Part shown: positions 47,001 to 58,297 of the stretch, in pieces
How positions within the stretch are numbered: position 1 is the stretch's first letter
Layout: every line of letters begins with the position of its first letter
DNA from: Vitrella brassicaformis
Lineage: Eukaryota > Sar > Vitrellaceae
Assembly: GCA_001179505.1 (NCBI GenBank)
Contig: CDMY01000302.1
Span: forward strand, 62,001 to 126,000
Direction: 5' to 3'
Length of the DNA stretch: 64,000 bases
The notes under the pieces: generated by a model
Told to the model about the DNA's origin: nothing
Seen by the model: the letters and a program-made list of their open reading frames with translations, nothing else
Database searches by the model: none
Position numbers and translations under genes: made by a program

Positions 47001-48427
47001 TCAGGTGCTGACCAATGTGTTTGTGGCCATCCTCACCGACGCCTATCAAGACACACGCAGCCGAATGACGAAAGTCCAGGAGGCGTCAGAGAAAGCCGGT
47101 CAACGGAAAAAGCACGCAGACGTCTCCATCTCTCCATGCAATGTCGTCTTCGCGCTGATGCTCAGTGCTGCAGGGAGCACATACGAGCTGGTCAACAACT
47201 TTCTCATCTACATCTACCGAATACAGACGCTCTTCGACTCGTCAAAGGTAAATGGGTACGTGCATGTCTGCTGCCAAACACACCGATTCGCTCCACCCAA
47301 AACAGGAGAAGAAGTTTCAGTGGCGCAACGCCGAGGCCAAGCTTGACGCCATCAAGACGGACCCAGATCTCTATCAGGCACACGAGAACCTCAAATGTGT
47401 GTAATCAGCCACACATACACGTGCAGAGACGGATGGCGGCTTTCTCTTGTCTGTCATGTGTGTGTGTGTGTGTGTGGTGGTCAGCGTCTCTAAATAAGTT
47501 CAATTTGGACAAAGTGTGGACCAGGGTGCAGGGAGACATCGTGTGAGCTTACCACCACACACGGAAGCATGTCCACCCACCCACACATCCATCCATCCAT
47601 CCATCTGTCTGTGCGTGTGTGTGTGCGTGTGTGTGATTGTCCTCCCTCAGCTCTGGCAAGGAGGAGATGGTGTGGTGGGAGCTGGTCGAGACATTCGACG
47701 GAAACGAAGACGACACCGAGTCAGTCAGCGAGCAAAGGGGACAAGAAACCCAAAGATGATTGATTTGTATCTCTCCTTTCTCTCTGTTCCTGTCTGTCTG
47801 TGTGTCAGGACATTTGTCAAAAACCTTCGTCGCTTCCTCAGAATCGTCAAGGCCAAAAAGAACTACCAACAAAAGGTACGCACTGCAGCCACGAACGATT
47901 TGTGGCAATGCGACCCTTTTTTCCCACTAACATGAGACGCACAAACACGCGGGCGAGACACCTGTTTGTTGCAGATGGAGGACATGACCTTCGTGCCGAT
48001 GGTGGAGGGCGTCTTGCCCGCCGTGCCTGAAGACGAGCAGCCTGAGCAAGAGGTGGGTACAGACAGACAGGCCGGGACACAATCGAGACCTTCTCTCTTT
48101 GTGTGTCGTGTGTATCTTTAAATAGGAGGAGGAGACCAATCCACAAGTGAATGAGGTGCGCCAGATCATCACCCACCTCATCGCCGAGGTCACATTCCTC
48201 AACGAACAGCTGTCCCGGCTAGTGATGCCCGAGTGTTCAAGCAGCAGGCCGTCCCCTCACTTACATCGATTGCGAGGGCCACCGGGGCAGCTGCAGGGGC
48301 GGCGGCTGAGGAGCACCACGCAGCAGAAAGAGGGGCCGCCACCCTCAAGAGCATCCTGAGATCACAGAGGCCCGACGAGTCCTCGGGACCCTCAGAAAGG
48401 AAGGGGGGCAGATATCCGAATGTGTGA
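44067..48427 (+). CDS. Polycystin-2-like (TRPP/PKD2) cation channel
   Basis: Exon 1 (MAESREEAYRAASDRSVAAA) joins in frame to MSLGGLYNLVSGLN, then the first membrane segment YVVLLIAYGIFVSMFAIIIL. A large extracellular domain follows, with WPFNMTRYNFFKLDG, LAEMQKSGWIDRHTRALSVE and MNFYNANFDISTYIRFQIDI, the signature of the polycystin TOP domain. The voltage-sensor-like and pore region reads SFWNLIELVNLSLYITSIVY, MLHMMRIFNFIATCAAWNMV, FKYLQINKRMSLLWDVL, VVLTLVTIGFTFAGHWLFG, the pore SMSGDLDY, and S6 LAIIFTVAYIIIVSLVLTNV followed by FVAILTDAY. The cytosolic tail has charged and coiled-coil segments. These channels pass Ca2+ and other cations, often at cilia or internal membranes. In the last exon two frames are open, ending at 48359 or 48427; the latter looks more protein-like. 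Confidence 0.9.
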
Positions 48428-48797
48428 TGAGTGAGTGATGTGAGTGTGTGTATGTGTTGGAATGGGACTTTGACGACATACATTGGGCCATCTATGCGAC
48501 TTTGACGACATTTGGCCAGATATAGCATCATCGCATCGATGTCTCGGATATGCACACGCGTATAACCCAACCAGCAGCCCGGCTACTTAGTATACACACA
48601 TACGTATGCCGTTAGAAATCGACGCAGATCGTTGTCCCTCAAAAAAAGGGAAAAGATGATGCATTTCCGCTCGCAGGACCAACCAAATCGCATCGAGCCA
48701 GATCACTGTCTGTCACTTAACCAGGCCAGTTGGGCTTCAAAAAGGCAGCCCGACGCAGGCAGACAAGCTTAGAAAGGCAAAGGCCGTTCTTCCTTCG
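48428..48797. other. Intergenic between convergent genes
   Basis: Holds an imperfect direct repeat of GACTTTGACGACAT (about 48,466 and 48,499). No gene is supported. Confidence 0.6.
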
Positions 48798-50794
48798 TCA
48801 CAGGTTGGCCAGCTCCTCCTCATCTTGAACGATGCCTTCTTCCATACCCTCTGCACCACAGACAGACAGACAGACAGGCAAGCGGAGGGAAGACAAAAAT
48901 CTCTCTGTCTGGCTGGCTTCCCCTCCCCTCCCCTCACCGAATAGAACAGTCGAAAGATAGCGCTCCGCGGTGTCGGCGACGACACACACGACAGCCGCTC
49001 CGTCAGCCGCTGCCTTTGCACATTTGACCGCACCGGCAACCGACCCGCCTCCAGATATCCCCGTGGCGATGCCCTCCTCTCGCGCAAGCAGTCGAGCCGT
49101 CTCGATGGCCTCCTCGTCGGTCACCGTCAGAACCTCATCAATGTCGTCACGGTGGCGGTGGAGGATCTGCAGACACAGACAGACAGACAGACAGGGAGGG
49201 AGGGAGGAATGTGACACATGAATACAGGCGTACGTCAGGCAAGAAGTCAGGGGACCAACCTGCACACGACACGTACAATCGCTTGATGGGGTGTGGTGTG
49301 TAGTGTTGTGTTGTGTGATGGATGTGCTCCCACCCATAGCTGCTCACCCTGTATCTTGTGAGGTGACCAATCTTGCCCAGACAGCAGGGCACCTTTTTGC
49401 GGCTCCACGGCAACCACCTGTTTGGTTGAACACAGGACACAACCAACCACTGGCATGTGCATGTCACTCAATCCGCGAGCAGCGTTTCTTTGGTAAGCGT
49501 GCCTTCACATCTGGCCGTGCCAACTGAATGGATGAGGCCATCCACACACACATAAACACGCACACACACAGAGAGAGAGGGAGAGAGAGAGGGAGCGTGT
49601 GTGTGTGTGAAGTGGTCGGATAGATCGACGCAGGGGTGGATACCTTGATCACGGAGCCGGCCCCCGTGATTGTGCCGCCCGTCCCCCAGCCAAGCACAAA
49701 GCAATCCAGCCGCTCCCCTGCAACCAACGCACACACACACACACACACACACACAACGCCAGTCAGGCAACAGCCGGCAACCGATAGCCTTATGGGATTG
49801 AATTGCTCCCTCACTCACTCACTCACCGACAAAGTCGGCCAGCACCTCTGGGCCGGTCGTCTGGCGATGATAAGTGGGGTTGGCTTCGTTGTCAAACTGA
49901 ACACCATCAGCAAAAAAGACAGAGAGGGACGCACAGACACATGCGCACCTCTCAGTCATGGTCACTCGTCCATCTGCTCACCGACCTGCCTTGGGAGAAA
50001 CCACCCAAATCGCTGCGCAAGCTCCTCTGCCTTTTGCACCTGTCCGAACGAGCAGCAGTGCTTCGTTGATCCATCGGTCTATCTGTCTATTTCGTGCTCC
50101 TTCCCTCACCATGCCGGTTCCCCGCAGCTCGCTCGGCGTAAGGACGACTTTGGCGCCATAGAACTGCATTAGCTTTCGCCTCTCGACGCTGAACTGCTCG
50201 CCCATGACGGCCACAAAGGGGTGGCCCTTGACGGCACAAACGGCCGCCAACGATATGCCTGACGACAGACAGACATTCATTGCGATGCAGTGTACCACTT
50301 CCTCCCTCGGTCCCTCCCTCCTACCTGTGTTGCCACTGGGTGGGTGGGTGGACACACAGGGGTGGGAAGAGTGAATACCGTAATCTGCAGCCTTCCTTTG
50401 TCTGACTGACGTCAGCGCTGGCTGACCTGGTGGCTTCGCACACCACCTGCCCGGGCCGCAGCAGCCCTCTCCTTTCCGCATCCTCGATTATCCCTATATA
50501 AACAAAGCACCACACGCAATCGACGCGTATGCATGTGTACAGCGGGCTGGCGGCGGGACCATTGCTCACCGATGGCAAGCCTGTCCTTGACTGAATGAAC
50601 AGACAGAGAGAGCAGGGGACAGCAAGACGCATGGATAGATGCATCGATCAGTGTCACTCACTGCACTCACCTGAGGCGAAGGGGTTGAACGATTCGACCT
50701 TTGCATAGATGGTCCTGCCGGCCGGCGACAGGCGGTTAAGGCGCACGACCGGCGTGTGGCCAATCGTCTTGAGAATGTTGTCGTACAGCGGCAT
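48798..50794 (-). CDS. Cysteine synthase (O-acetylserine sulfhydrylase)
   Basis: PLP enzyme making cysteine from O-acetylserine and sulfide. The start MPLYDNILKTIGHTPVVRLN is the usual beginning of bacterial-type CysK, leaving no room for a targeting leader, so a cytosolic enzyme is likely. The lysine that binds PLP is in SVKDRLAIG, a separate short exon. IIEDAERRGLLRPGQVV, PPSGNTG, ISLAAVCAVKGHPFVAVM, the YHRQTTGPEVLADF region, the glycine loop GWGTGGTITGAG, KIQGLVPDFLPDILHRH and GISGGGSVAGAVKCAKAA follow in the expected order over about eight exons. It ends IVQDEEELANL-stop. It is divergent from the ubiquitin-like-domain gene. Exon edges inferred from GT-AG and homology. Confidence 0.9.
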
Positions 50795-51150
50795 CGATTC
50801 GCCTCACTGCTGGGGCGCCTCACTCACTGCCCATGATGCAATGCTCGTGTGCACCTGCAAGCGGGACAGACAGGCAGACAGACAGACAGTTAGACATCGG
50901 GTGAGAGATGAATGGGGGCGAGCGTCCTCCTTTGACGCGCCCTTACATGACGAATGGGCGGCAGCGGACGTCCTCAGTGGAGATGCTGCACAGAAATGGG
51001 AGCAAAGCGACAGCGGATGAATCCTCAAGCACGCTCCCTAGAGATCTTCGAGTCCCTCACCTTCCTGGAGGCTCAGATGGACAGATCGCGTAGACGCTTC
51101 CCTCACCTTTGAGCTCGCATAAAATGCGATCGCCTCCAGTTTCCCTCACG
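50795..51150. promoter_or_regulatory. Shared 5' region of divergent cysteine synthase and ubiquitin-like genes
   Basis: 356 bp between the two start codons. No core element is recognised by eye. Confidence 0.4.
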
Positions 51151-52374
51151 ATGGCTGGGCATCGTTGGCGTGTGGCGCCTCTCGACCATGACCTGCCAGA
51201 GGTGAGCCCAGCCAGAAGCGCACTCATCATCCACCAACAAAGGGAGTAGGAGGAAGATGGCTGTTTCCGTGGCTTGTGTGTGTCGTGTGTGTCCTTTGAT
51301 AGCATCTGGTGGGTCAGTGGGAAGAGCTCATGGTGCTCAAGTGGCACGAGGTCATCTACCGCCTCACGCAGGAGGGCATTGTGGCTGAGCCTGCAGCGGC
51401 TGTGAGGGACTTCCTACTCTTCATGATGCTGGTCGGTCCATGAATCACAAGCGCACACGTGTGGATGCAGCAATTGTACGTCTGTTTGCTGCCGTGATGT
51501 GTGTGTGCAGAAGGGTGTTGAGAACGACCGCAGCTGCCGCCTGTCGGTGCCGGCCCACATCGACGAGGTGTGGCACTCAGTGCTGGTCGATCCGGTGCTG
51601 TACATGTCGCTCTCGCGCATCGTCGGCATCGAACCCGTCATTCCTCAGTACGCACACGCATACAGAACACCACACAGATCACACAGTGAATCGGTGTGTG
51701 TGGCTCTTTCCCTCACCCTGACGCAGTGACCCGATGGGCGAGTACGACAGCGACGAGTTGAAGATGCGCCGCCGGCAGGCCGCCTTAGACAAGTTTGCAG
51801 AGCTCTACGGATACCGATACACATACAACCACCGGTGAGTGGGAGAGGGAGAACACACTCGATGGCGATTGTGTGGATGCCTGCCTGCCTGCGTGTGTGT
51901 GGTGTGTGTGTGCAGTGGTGTCGGATATGTGTGTGGCGCGTCGGAGTCGGCCGCTCGCAACCGTGGCGACTATGTCTTCACACAGCCACGGTACACATGA
52001 GAAGAGACACTCAGCGCATGTGCGTGCGAGGGCGCCACTCATTCTTGCAGCGAGGCCCGTGAGTACATCCAGCTGATCATGAAGACATTCGAAGGCAAGA
52101 CCTTCCACCTCTGGGCCCGCCGAGATGCCACGGTAGCGGACGTCAAGGACGGCGTGGAGCGTGTCGACGGCGCCCCGATCGAAGAGCAACGGCTCATCTT
52201 CGCTGGCAGGTGACTGAGTCCAGGACGATGGGCGCGGCGCAGAATGGTGTATGTGATGTGATTTGCCTGTGTGTGCGTCCCTGCAGGCAGCTGGAGGATG
52301 GTCGCACCTTGTCGGACTACAACGTGCAGGATGGCGCGACGATGCATATCATCCTGCGGCTGAGGGGGTGCTAG
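51151..52374 (+). CDS. Protein with DEVWH-type domain fused to C-terminal ubiquitin-like domain
   Basis: Seven exons (51151-51201, 51303-51431, 51511-51647, 51727-51834, 51916-51990, 52051-52209, 52287-52374) keep frame and give 248 residues. The N-terminal half includes [20 protein letters not shown] and [20 protein letters not shown], which recalls the xxxDEVWHxHxLDxxxY motif of glycine-rich-domain-like proteins, then [14 protein letters not shown]. The C-terminal about 75 residues are a ubiquitin-like fold ([56 protein letters not shown]). It ends in Gly-Cys-stop rather than Gly-Gly, so classical conjugation is unlikely and the domain probably acts in cis as a binding module. The first half is assigned by a motif only. 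Confidence 0.72.
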
Positions 52375-53134
52375 AGGGGTTCATTCGAACAGCTGGACAA
52401 ACCACCAACCAACTAAGAGGGAGGGAGGGACGAAGGGAGAACGAGAGCAGATAAGATGGCGTGGGAGGGGGTGGAAGGTGGGAGGATGATCTGATGCGTG
52501 TGGTGCGTGTACATACATACAAAACACTTGGTGGCTGGCTGGATGGATGGGTCAATAGATGGGTGGGTGGCTCTCGATAGTTGCATCGCAGACAGTGTTC
52601 GGGTGCTGGACAGACAGGCAGGCAGACTCTCAGGTAGACAGATGGATCGATATCAATCAACAGGTCCGTTCTCGCTTTCGGCATATGTGTACTCAGGTCT
52701 GTTTGTGTGTATATGCCAACACACGCACACATACATGCGTACAAGGCCTCCATGCAGCCACCTAAACCGCCCCACACCCAACAGTCCAACAAACACCTCA
52801 CTCAACACAACACAACACAACACAACACACACACATGGCCAGACGGCCGGATGTCTACATGACAGCAATGTGGTTGGCACATCAACAAGAGATCTCTGTC
52901 TTTGTCTGTGGCTGGCTCTGCAGTGACTTGCAAACTGGATGCCTGTAGGTGGGGGAGTGGCCAGATGGGGGCATCAATGCGTGGCATAGCTAGACCGTGG
53001 TCGAGTGTCTCTCTACACGAAAGGTGGGGCCACATGCTGGCAGCTTCTTGTCCTCTCACAAGCACACATATGGATTCATTGAAAAAGACGCACGCACACA
53101 CTGTGCCACACAGACATGCACCTGTCATGTCATG
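52375..53134. other. 3' flank; left end of duplication block B
   Basis: Matches 7,360-7,690 in inverted orientation over about 52,480-52,790. Contains CAACA and CACC tracts. No gene is supported. Confidence 0.55.
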
Positions 53135-54460
53135 TCACTTCAAGCATTTGGGGCCCTCAAGGATAGCATACAGCCTTCCCACCCCTGTCTCTAGCGTGTG
53201 TGTGTCGATGATGTACTCACTCGCCCAGAAGTCAGCCATCCTTCCTCTGCCCTTGCCTCGCTTCTCCTCTCTGCGTCTCTGCATGACCTCTGGAGGCCAG
53301 ATACGTACAGATGAGCCAGTGCACTGACGTCTCTGCCCGTGTGCATTCACCTTCCCCCTTTACACCAGCACCGCCATGGGAATCAGATAGAAAAAGCGAT
53401 CACCGGGCAGCGAGACGGCCAGCAGATCAAAGTCTCCCTCATCATACAGCCGATATGTGCGACGTCCGCCCTCCTTGCCAGCGCTCTTGTGAAGGACAAC
53501 AAGATATGAGCCGTTGGTGTGGTCGGTGCGAATGCCGGCTAGTTTGTGCTGAATGAGGAACTTCCTGCCATTCCAGCACCAGACTGCGTCGACAGGCGTG
53601 TCCTCGTAGCTGAGCTGGCGTGGACGGACATCCATACCAGCAGCAGACAGCAAAGGGGCCCATGCGGCAACGGATGCCTCGCCCTTCTGATGGCGCTCAG
53701 ACCGCTGCAGCATGATGTTCGCCAGGGAGTTCTTGGCGAATGAAGGGCCCTGATAGGCCAGCAGCAGCTTGTGGGACAGAGATGCCGGCCCATCAAGGGC
53801 CGTCGAGCATCGGAATTTCGCATGGTCCCACTTGCCATTCTCATAGACGGCAAGGAGACCAGACCTGCCGCATACTTCCTTCAGCATGGATCCGCTGTAG
53901 CACCAGATGCGGTAGTCCGAGAGAGCCACACAGACGACGGGGATGCCGGCATACTGATCGACATGATGGAACTGCCAAGCACGACCGTAGTTGCTGCTCT
54001 TCTTCTTGGTGGTCTTGACTTGCACCGGCAGCCACACATCTTCATACACGCCAAGGGAACGCACTGCAAGGTCAGTATGGGCCTTCTCATACGTCCTCTG
54101 CACCTCAAACCATCGCCTCAGCAGATCCATCACACACTGAACGCCCGAGTTGCTGATGAGCCGCAGTTTCTTCTTCTCCCATCGCTGGAGCAGAATGTCA
54201 GCAGCAGGGCTTGAGAGGAGCCGTCGATGCACAAGCTGCTGGAATTGGGTGGCGAAGGGAGAGGACGCGCTGGCAGCAGAGGCAGGGGACCGGTGGGAGC
54301 CCGATAGATGACGAGAGGCGACAGCGAGGCCCGCCTGCATCGATGAAATCACAGGATGAGGCAGAAATGGCGAGGAACGGCAGCAGAGAGGAATCCTGGC
54401 GGCGGCCGCAATGGATCGATGAGGCGCCAGCAGGCATCGGCCAACGAACAGGAGGCACAT
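53135..54460 (-). pseudogene. Double PD-(D/E)XK-like nuclease-fold protein, copy B, nonsense codon
   Basis: Intact in frame from 54460 for 366 codons, with the same leader (CLLAPHRSIAAAARIPL), first domain (THTDLAVRSLGVYEDVWLPV-QVKT), GIPVVCVALSDYRIWCYSG, second domain DAVWCWNGRKFLIQHK, and DFDLLAVSLPGDRFFYLIP. At 53360-53362 it meets TAA exactly where copy A has CAA. The frame beyond it is still conserved with copy A (DFWASEYIIDTHTLETGVG to KCLK-stop at 53135). Either copy B lost about 75 residues by one C-to-T change, or a short form still works. The first ATG and upstream flank are homologous to copy A. No intron is seen. Confidence 0.7.
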
Positions 54461-54597
54461 TTGCGGACGGCACTTGGCGCTCGTTACGATTTTGGGAGGC
54501 GCATCGGTGTACAGTACTGAGTGTACTGAGTGTGCTCTGTCAGCTGCTGTATCTGAGAGCCGATCGATATCCATCCATCGATCCATCCATGGTTGTC

Positions 54598-54738
54598 TGG
54601 TACCTGGATAATATTTGCTGCGGGGATGGCGTCTGTGTTTCTGCGGCTGTACACAGAGGGCGGCTGGAGAACTGGTGGCAGCTGACGGGAGGCGGACCAC
54701 CAGCGATGAAGCACTGCATCAAGGCGGGCCTTCAAGTA
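54598..54738 (+). pseudogene. Ctr copper transporter fragment, frameshifted
   Basis: The plus strand reads IIFAAGMASVFLRLY, then two inserted bases (AC near 54652) shift the frame before the conserved RGRLENWWQLTGGG and AMKHCIKAGL. Homology to the Ctr gene at 5030-5776 ends soon after; other exons are not found. It lies head-to-head with nuclease-like copy B, as the intact gene does with copy A. Confidence 0.8.
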
Positions 54739-55513
54739 CATTTCAACACTGTCTCCCACTCACTCCCACCCGTTCTAGGCTGCCCATCCTGTTGACGACA
54801 AACAAGACACGGAAAGGAGCCACAATTGGTCGGTCAGTTGTGGGTGTGTCTTGTCTGTCTCATAGAAGCTTTTGTCACGCGCCGATTGCCTGGAGGTGTC
54901 ACATCTTGTGTCGGTTGTGAAGCCTTTGTTGGAGACATGTTGACTCTCCCGTGTGCACACATACTGACGTATACACATCGGTGGATTGATGGATGGATAT
55001 CGCTGCAGTCGCCTGCACTGTAATCTCGTGTGAGTGCCGTCTTGCCTAGCTACATGGAAGGAAAGATGCCGCTCACGCAAATGTGAGCTCACTTTGCCAT
55101 GACTTAAACAATGATTGAGAGAGAGGTCTGCCAGGTACACACACTCCACCGTACAGTCACCTCGAGAGAGTTATGGCCGGCAGGTGAGTCAGCCACACAG
55201 CCAAACACTCTCACACATCGGCCAGGGCATCACATCAAATCGGCCAGCAGCCGATCGGATCGCACCACAGGCACTCACACCCACAGGCAGCCAGCCATGA
55301 CGACGGGCGGATATCTCTTCATACACACACAGACAGGGGGAGGGAGTGGTATGCGCTGTATCTTGAAGAAACAGATCCGCTACAGAAAGGAATAACGACA
55401 GCCAGCACTCCCTTCACCATCCTGACGACAGACACGCACACAACTGCATGACGGAAGGCATGGATCGACTTTGCGAGTGGAGTGTCTGTGGCGTACCCCA
55501 TTTGACAGATCGA
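54739..55513. other. Junction of the two duplicated blocks
   Basis: The stretch 54,760-55,150 shows no gene and no clear match. From about 55,180 the sequence matches 12,830-12,690 inverted, which is the 3' flank of F-box-like copy A. Confidence 0.5.
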
Positions 55514-57135
55514 TCAGCCGCCGGACGTGCCGCCGCCCTCCGCCTCAGCTGCGACACCGTCACCTGCCCAAGGCACACACACACACACAAATGAATGTGA
55601 GGCAGGTCCACGTGAGGGCTGGGGTGTGTGTGACTGTGTACCTCCACTGCCGTCATCCACACCGTCACCCTCATTGCCGCTGCCATCGTCGAAATCTAAA
55701 CGCCACACACACACAGCGGGAAGGCACATCTTCCATCCATCCATCCATCCAAGTGTTTACCATCGTCGCTGTCGTCATCTTGCTGTTGCTGCTGCTGCTG
55801 GTGCTGCTGCTGGTGCTGCTGCTGTGGCACTGGTCCGTCGAATATGAACGGCGCCACCGCCCCCAACGCCACGCGAGCCAACTGAGTGGTGACGGGGAAG
55901 CGGTGCTTGAACAGACCACCCACACATGCAGCCGCCTCAGTCGTCACGACACGCACGTCCACTACACACAAGGGAACAACAACATGCGACGTATGACTAG
56001 CAGAACTCCCTCCCTCTGTCACGCTGACCGATGTTATTTCCTAGGCACAAGTGCCGAATATCAATCAATGCGACGAAGGGGTGGCTGCCATCGCTCAGCA
56101 CCAGCCAGCGCCCATAAATGTCCCGGCTCAGTGTGGTCGTGCAGCCGGCCACCGGTGTGTGTGGGGACTGCATCAGTAGGTCGTCCAGACGACCGCCACC
56201 AACAGCTCTGAACCAACCACATCAACAAACGACTTGTGGTATTCCCGTTTCGACGCATTTGATGACATTGGGTTGGTACCTGTTGAGTAGAGTCGTTGTG
56301 ACATTGGTCTGGTGAGTATTGGTGAAGACGCTGAGGATATTGAGCTTGGCGAACGATGAAACAGACGCCTCGGCGATCCCCAGGCCACCGCTCGATACCC
56401 ACCCATCGGTCGAATAGTACATGCGGCTGCGCACCGGTGGGTCGTGTGGCTGCCGGTGCCGCCGGGACAGGTCGCCGGCAGGGAGGGGCGGGTCGACCTG
56501 CAGCTCGAAGCCGGGCTCGTCGACGATGGTTCGCACCTCACCGTTGCCGTGCTGGAACAGCTGCAGGCAGCTGCCGTCACTGAAGTGGATGTGGGGGCCG
56601 ACCATCTTGAGCTGCGCCAACACACGGGGAGCCGAAACATACGCCTACACACACGACCACACACAGACAGACAGAGAGACAGAGAGAGTGAGGCCCTCTC
56701 CCTCCCCTCCCCGCCCGTCTGTTTGCCGGCTCACCGTTTTGTTTGTGTGTGCGTTGATGTCAGCCCCACTGAGGGTCACAGGCAGCTCACAGTTGCCGCA
56801 CTGCCCCGCCAGCTCAATCACGTCGCCCATCTCGCCCCATGGCCCCTCCTCCACCACACACACAGCCGCCAACAGATCATGTGTGCCGAACTGGTCGGCT
56901 CGAACCGCAGCAGCCGCACTTGCTGCCCATTCACATTCGCCCGCCGCAGCCCCGCCTGTGAGCCCAGCGAGTGGCGGAGCCGATCTCTCAGCTGGGCCGC
57001 TCCGAAGAGCTTCCTGAGCCAGGTGCAGGTGGCCCTCAGCCGCACGACGTCCTTGACGCTGAGGAGGTAGCGGCTCCTCCGGCCCACACACAGGTATGAC
57101 ACGGGGTGCTGCTGCTGCTGCTCGTGGTGCTGCAT
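55514..57135 (-). pseudogene. F-box-like protein, copy B, frameshifted
   Basis: The minus strand starts MQHHEQQQQHPVSYLCVGRR and reads SVKDVVRLRATCTWLRKLFG, like copy A. Near 56,897-56,903 the sequence CGGTTCGAGCCGACCAG replaces CGGTTCGACGACGACCAG of copy A, one base short, so the frame shifts and the remaining homologous exon (DQFGTHDLLAAVCVVEEG; CGNCELPVTLSGADIN) is in another frame. Later exons (MVGPHIHFSDGSCLQLFQHG; LVLSDGSHPFVALI; FKHRFPVTTQLARVALGAVA; a Gln/His run; an Asp/Gly tail) are preserved with splice sites. It was probably inactivated recently, unless the base is a sequencing error. Confidence 0.7.
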
Positions 57136-57366
57136 GGGATGTCCAGATGGGCCAAGACGGTCAGATGAGTGAGGCGGTGGTCGACGAGAGAGAGGCTGCA
57201 CAGAGCGACAGAGCCGACAGAGGATTGTGTCCATCAAGCATGCTGCTCACTCACAGATCTGTGTGCTGCTCACCTCGTTCGATGCTCAGACCAGCTCCTC
57301 CGGCAGCAGCGGTCTCAGGGAGCACCCTGGGCGGCCTGTTGCGAGCTTGGAAGCGCTTCGCTCCCG

Positions 57367-58259
57367 ATGAGCGAGAAACAACGATCTAGCAAGGCCGCCG
57401 CTGCATCAGTCGCTGACAACGACAACACGGTGACCGACGCCATGCTGACCTCCACAACCACAGCCAAGAAGCGGCAAAGAGATGCAGACGTGGGGACAGA
57501 GAGGAGAGCACGAGAAGACGAGAATGATGAAGACGAAGATGAGGATGAGGATGAGGATGAGATTGGCGAGATCGACTTGCTGCGGGCGGAGAGGGATCAG
57601 CGGCGGGCGGTGGAACAAGACGACGATGAAGATGACGAGAATGAGGGGGAGGATGAAGAGGCAGAGGGAGATGAAAAGGAGGAAGCAGACTTCGTAAGGG
57701 GGGATGGATGAATGAGTGGCTCAGATCGCTTTTGTTGCTTGGACGGGTGTGTGGCTGGTGGCTGTGTGGCTGGATGTGTGTGTGCAGGACACGCTCAACG
57801 CCGAGTTTGACTTCTGCGACCCGAGCGAAGGCGACTTCCAGGGGTACACTATTGGGCCCATGTGATGTGGCCCATACCATACACACAGGCAGTGGGTCTC
57901 ATGTCATGTGACTGCCTGTGTGTGGTTCATGGTGCAGGGTGAAGCTGTTGCTGCACGAGTGGCAGCTGTCCAAGAACTTCAACCTCTCGCAACTCGCACA
58001 GTGTGTATGCGAACAGGTGGGCACACACACGACAGGACGACACGACACACGCACATGTGCTCATGTCCATCATGTGATTGGCAGGGGAATATCGGGTCGA
58101 TCATCAAGGCTGACAGCGGGAAGGACGGGGAGGGGCAAGGTGGTGAGGGTGATGACGACGACGATGCGGCCCTGTGTGGCGTGCTGACGCTGCTCAACTT
58201 CCAGCAGTACCAAGACGTCAGTCAGATCACGAAGCACATGTACGACGGGCTCTTTATCT

Positions 58260-58297
<38 letters not shown>

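Noticed and set aside
52800-52835. CAACA/CAC short tandem repeats as a possible CRISPR-like or telomeric array
   Set aside because: Plain microsatellite without spacers; such tracts occur throughout the window.
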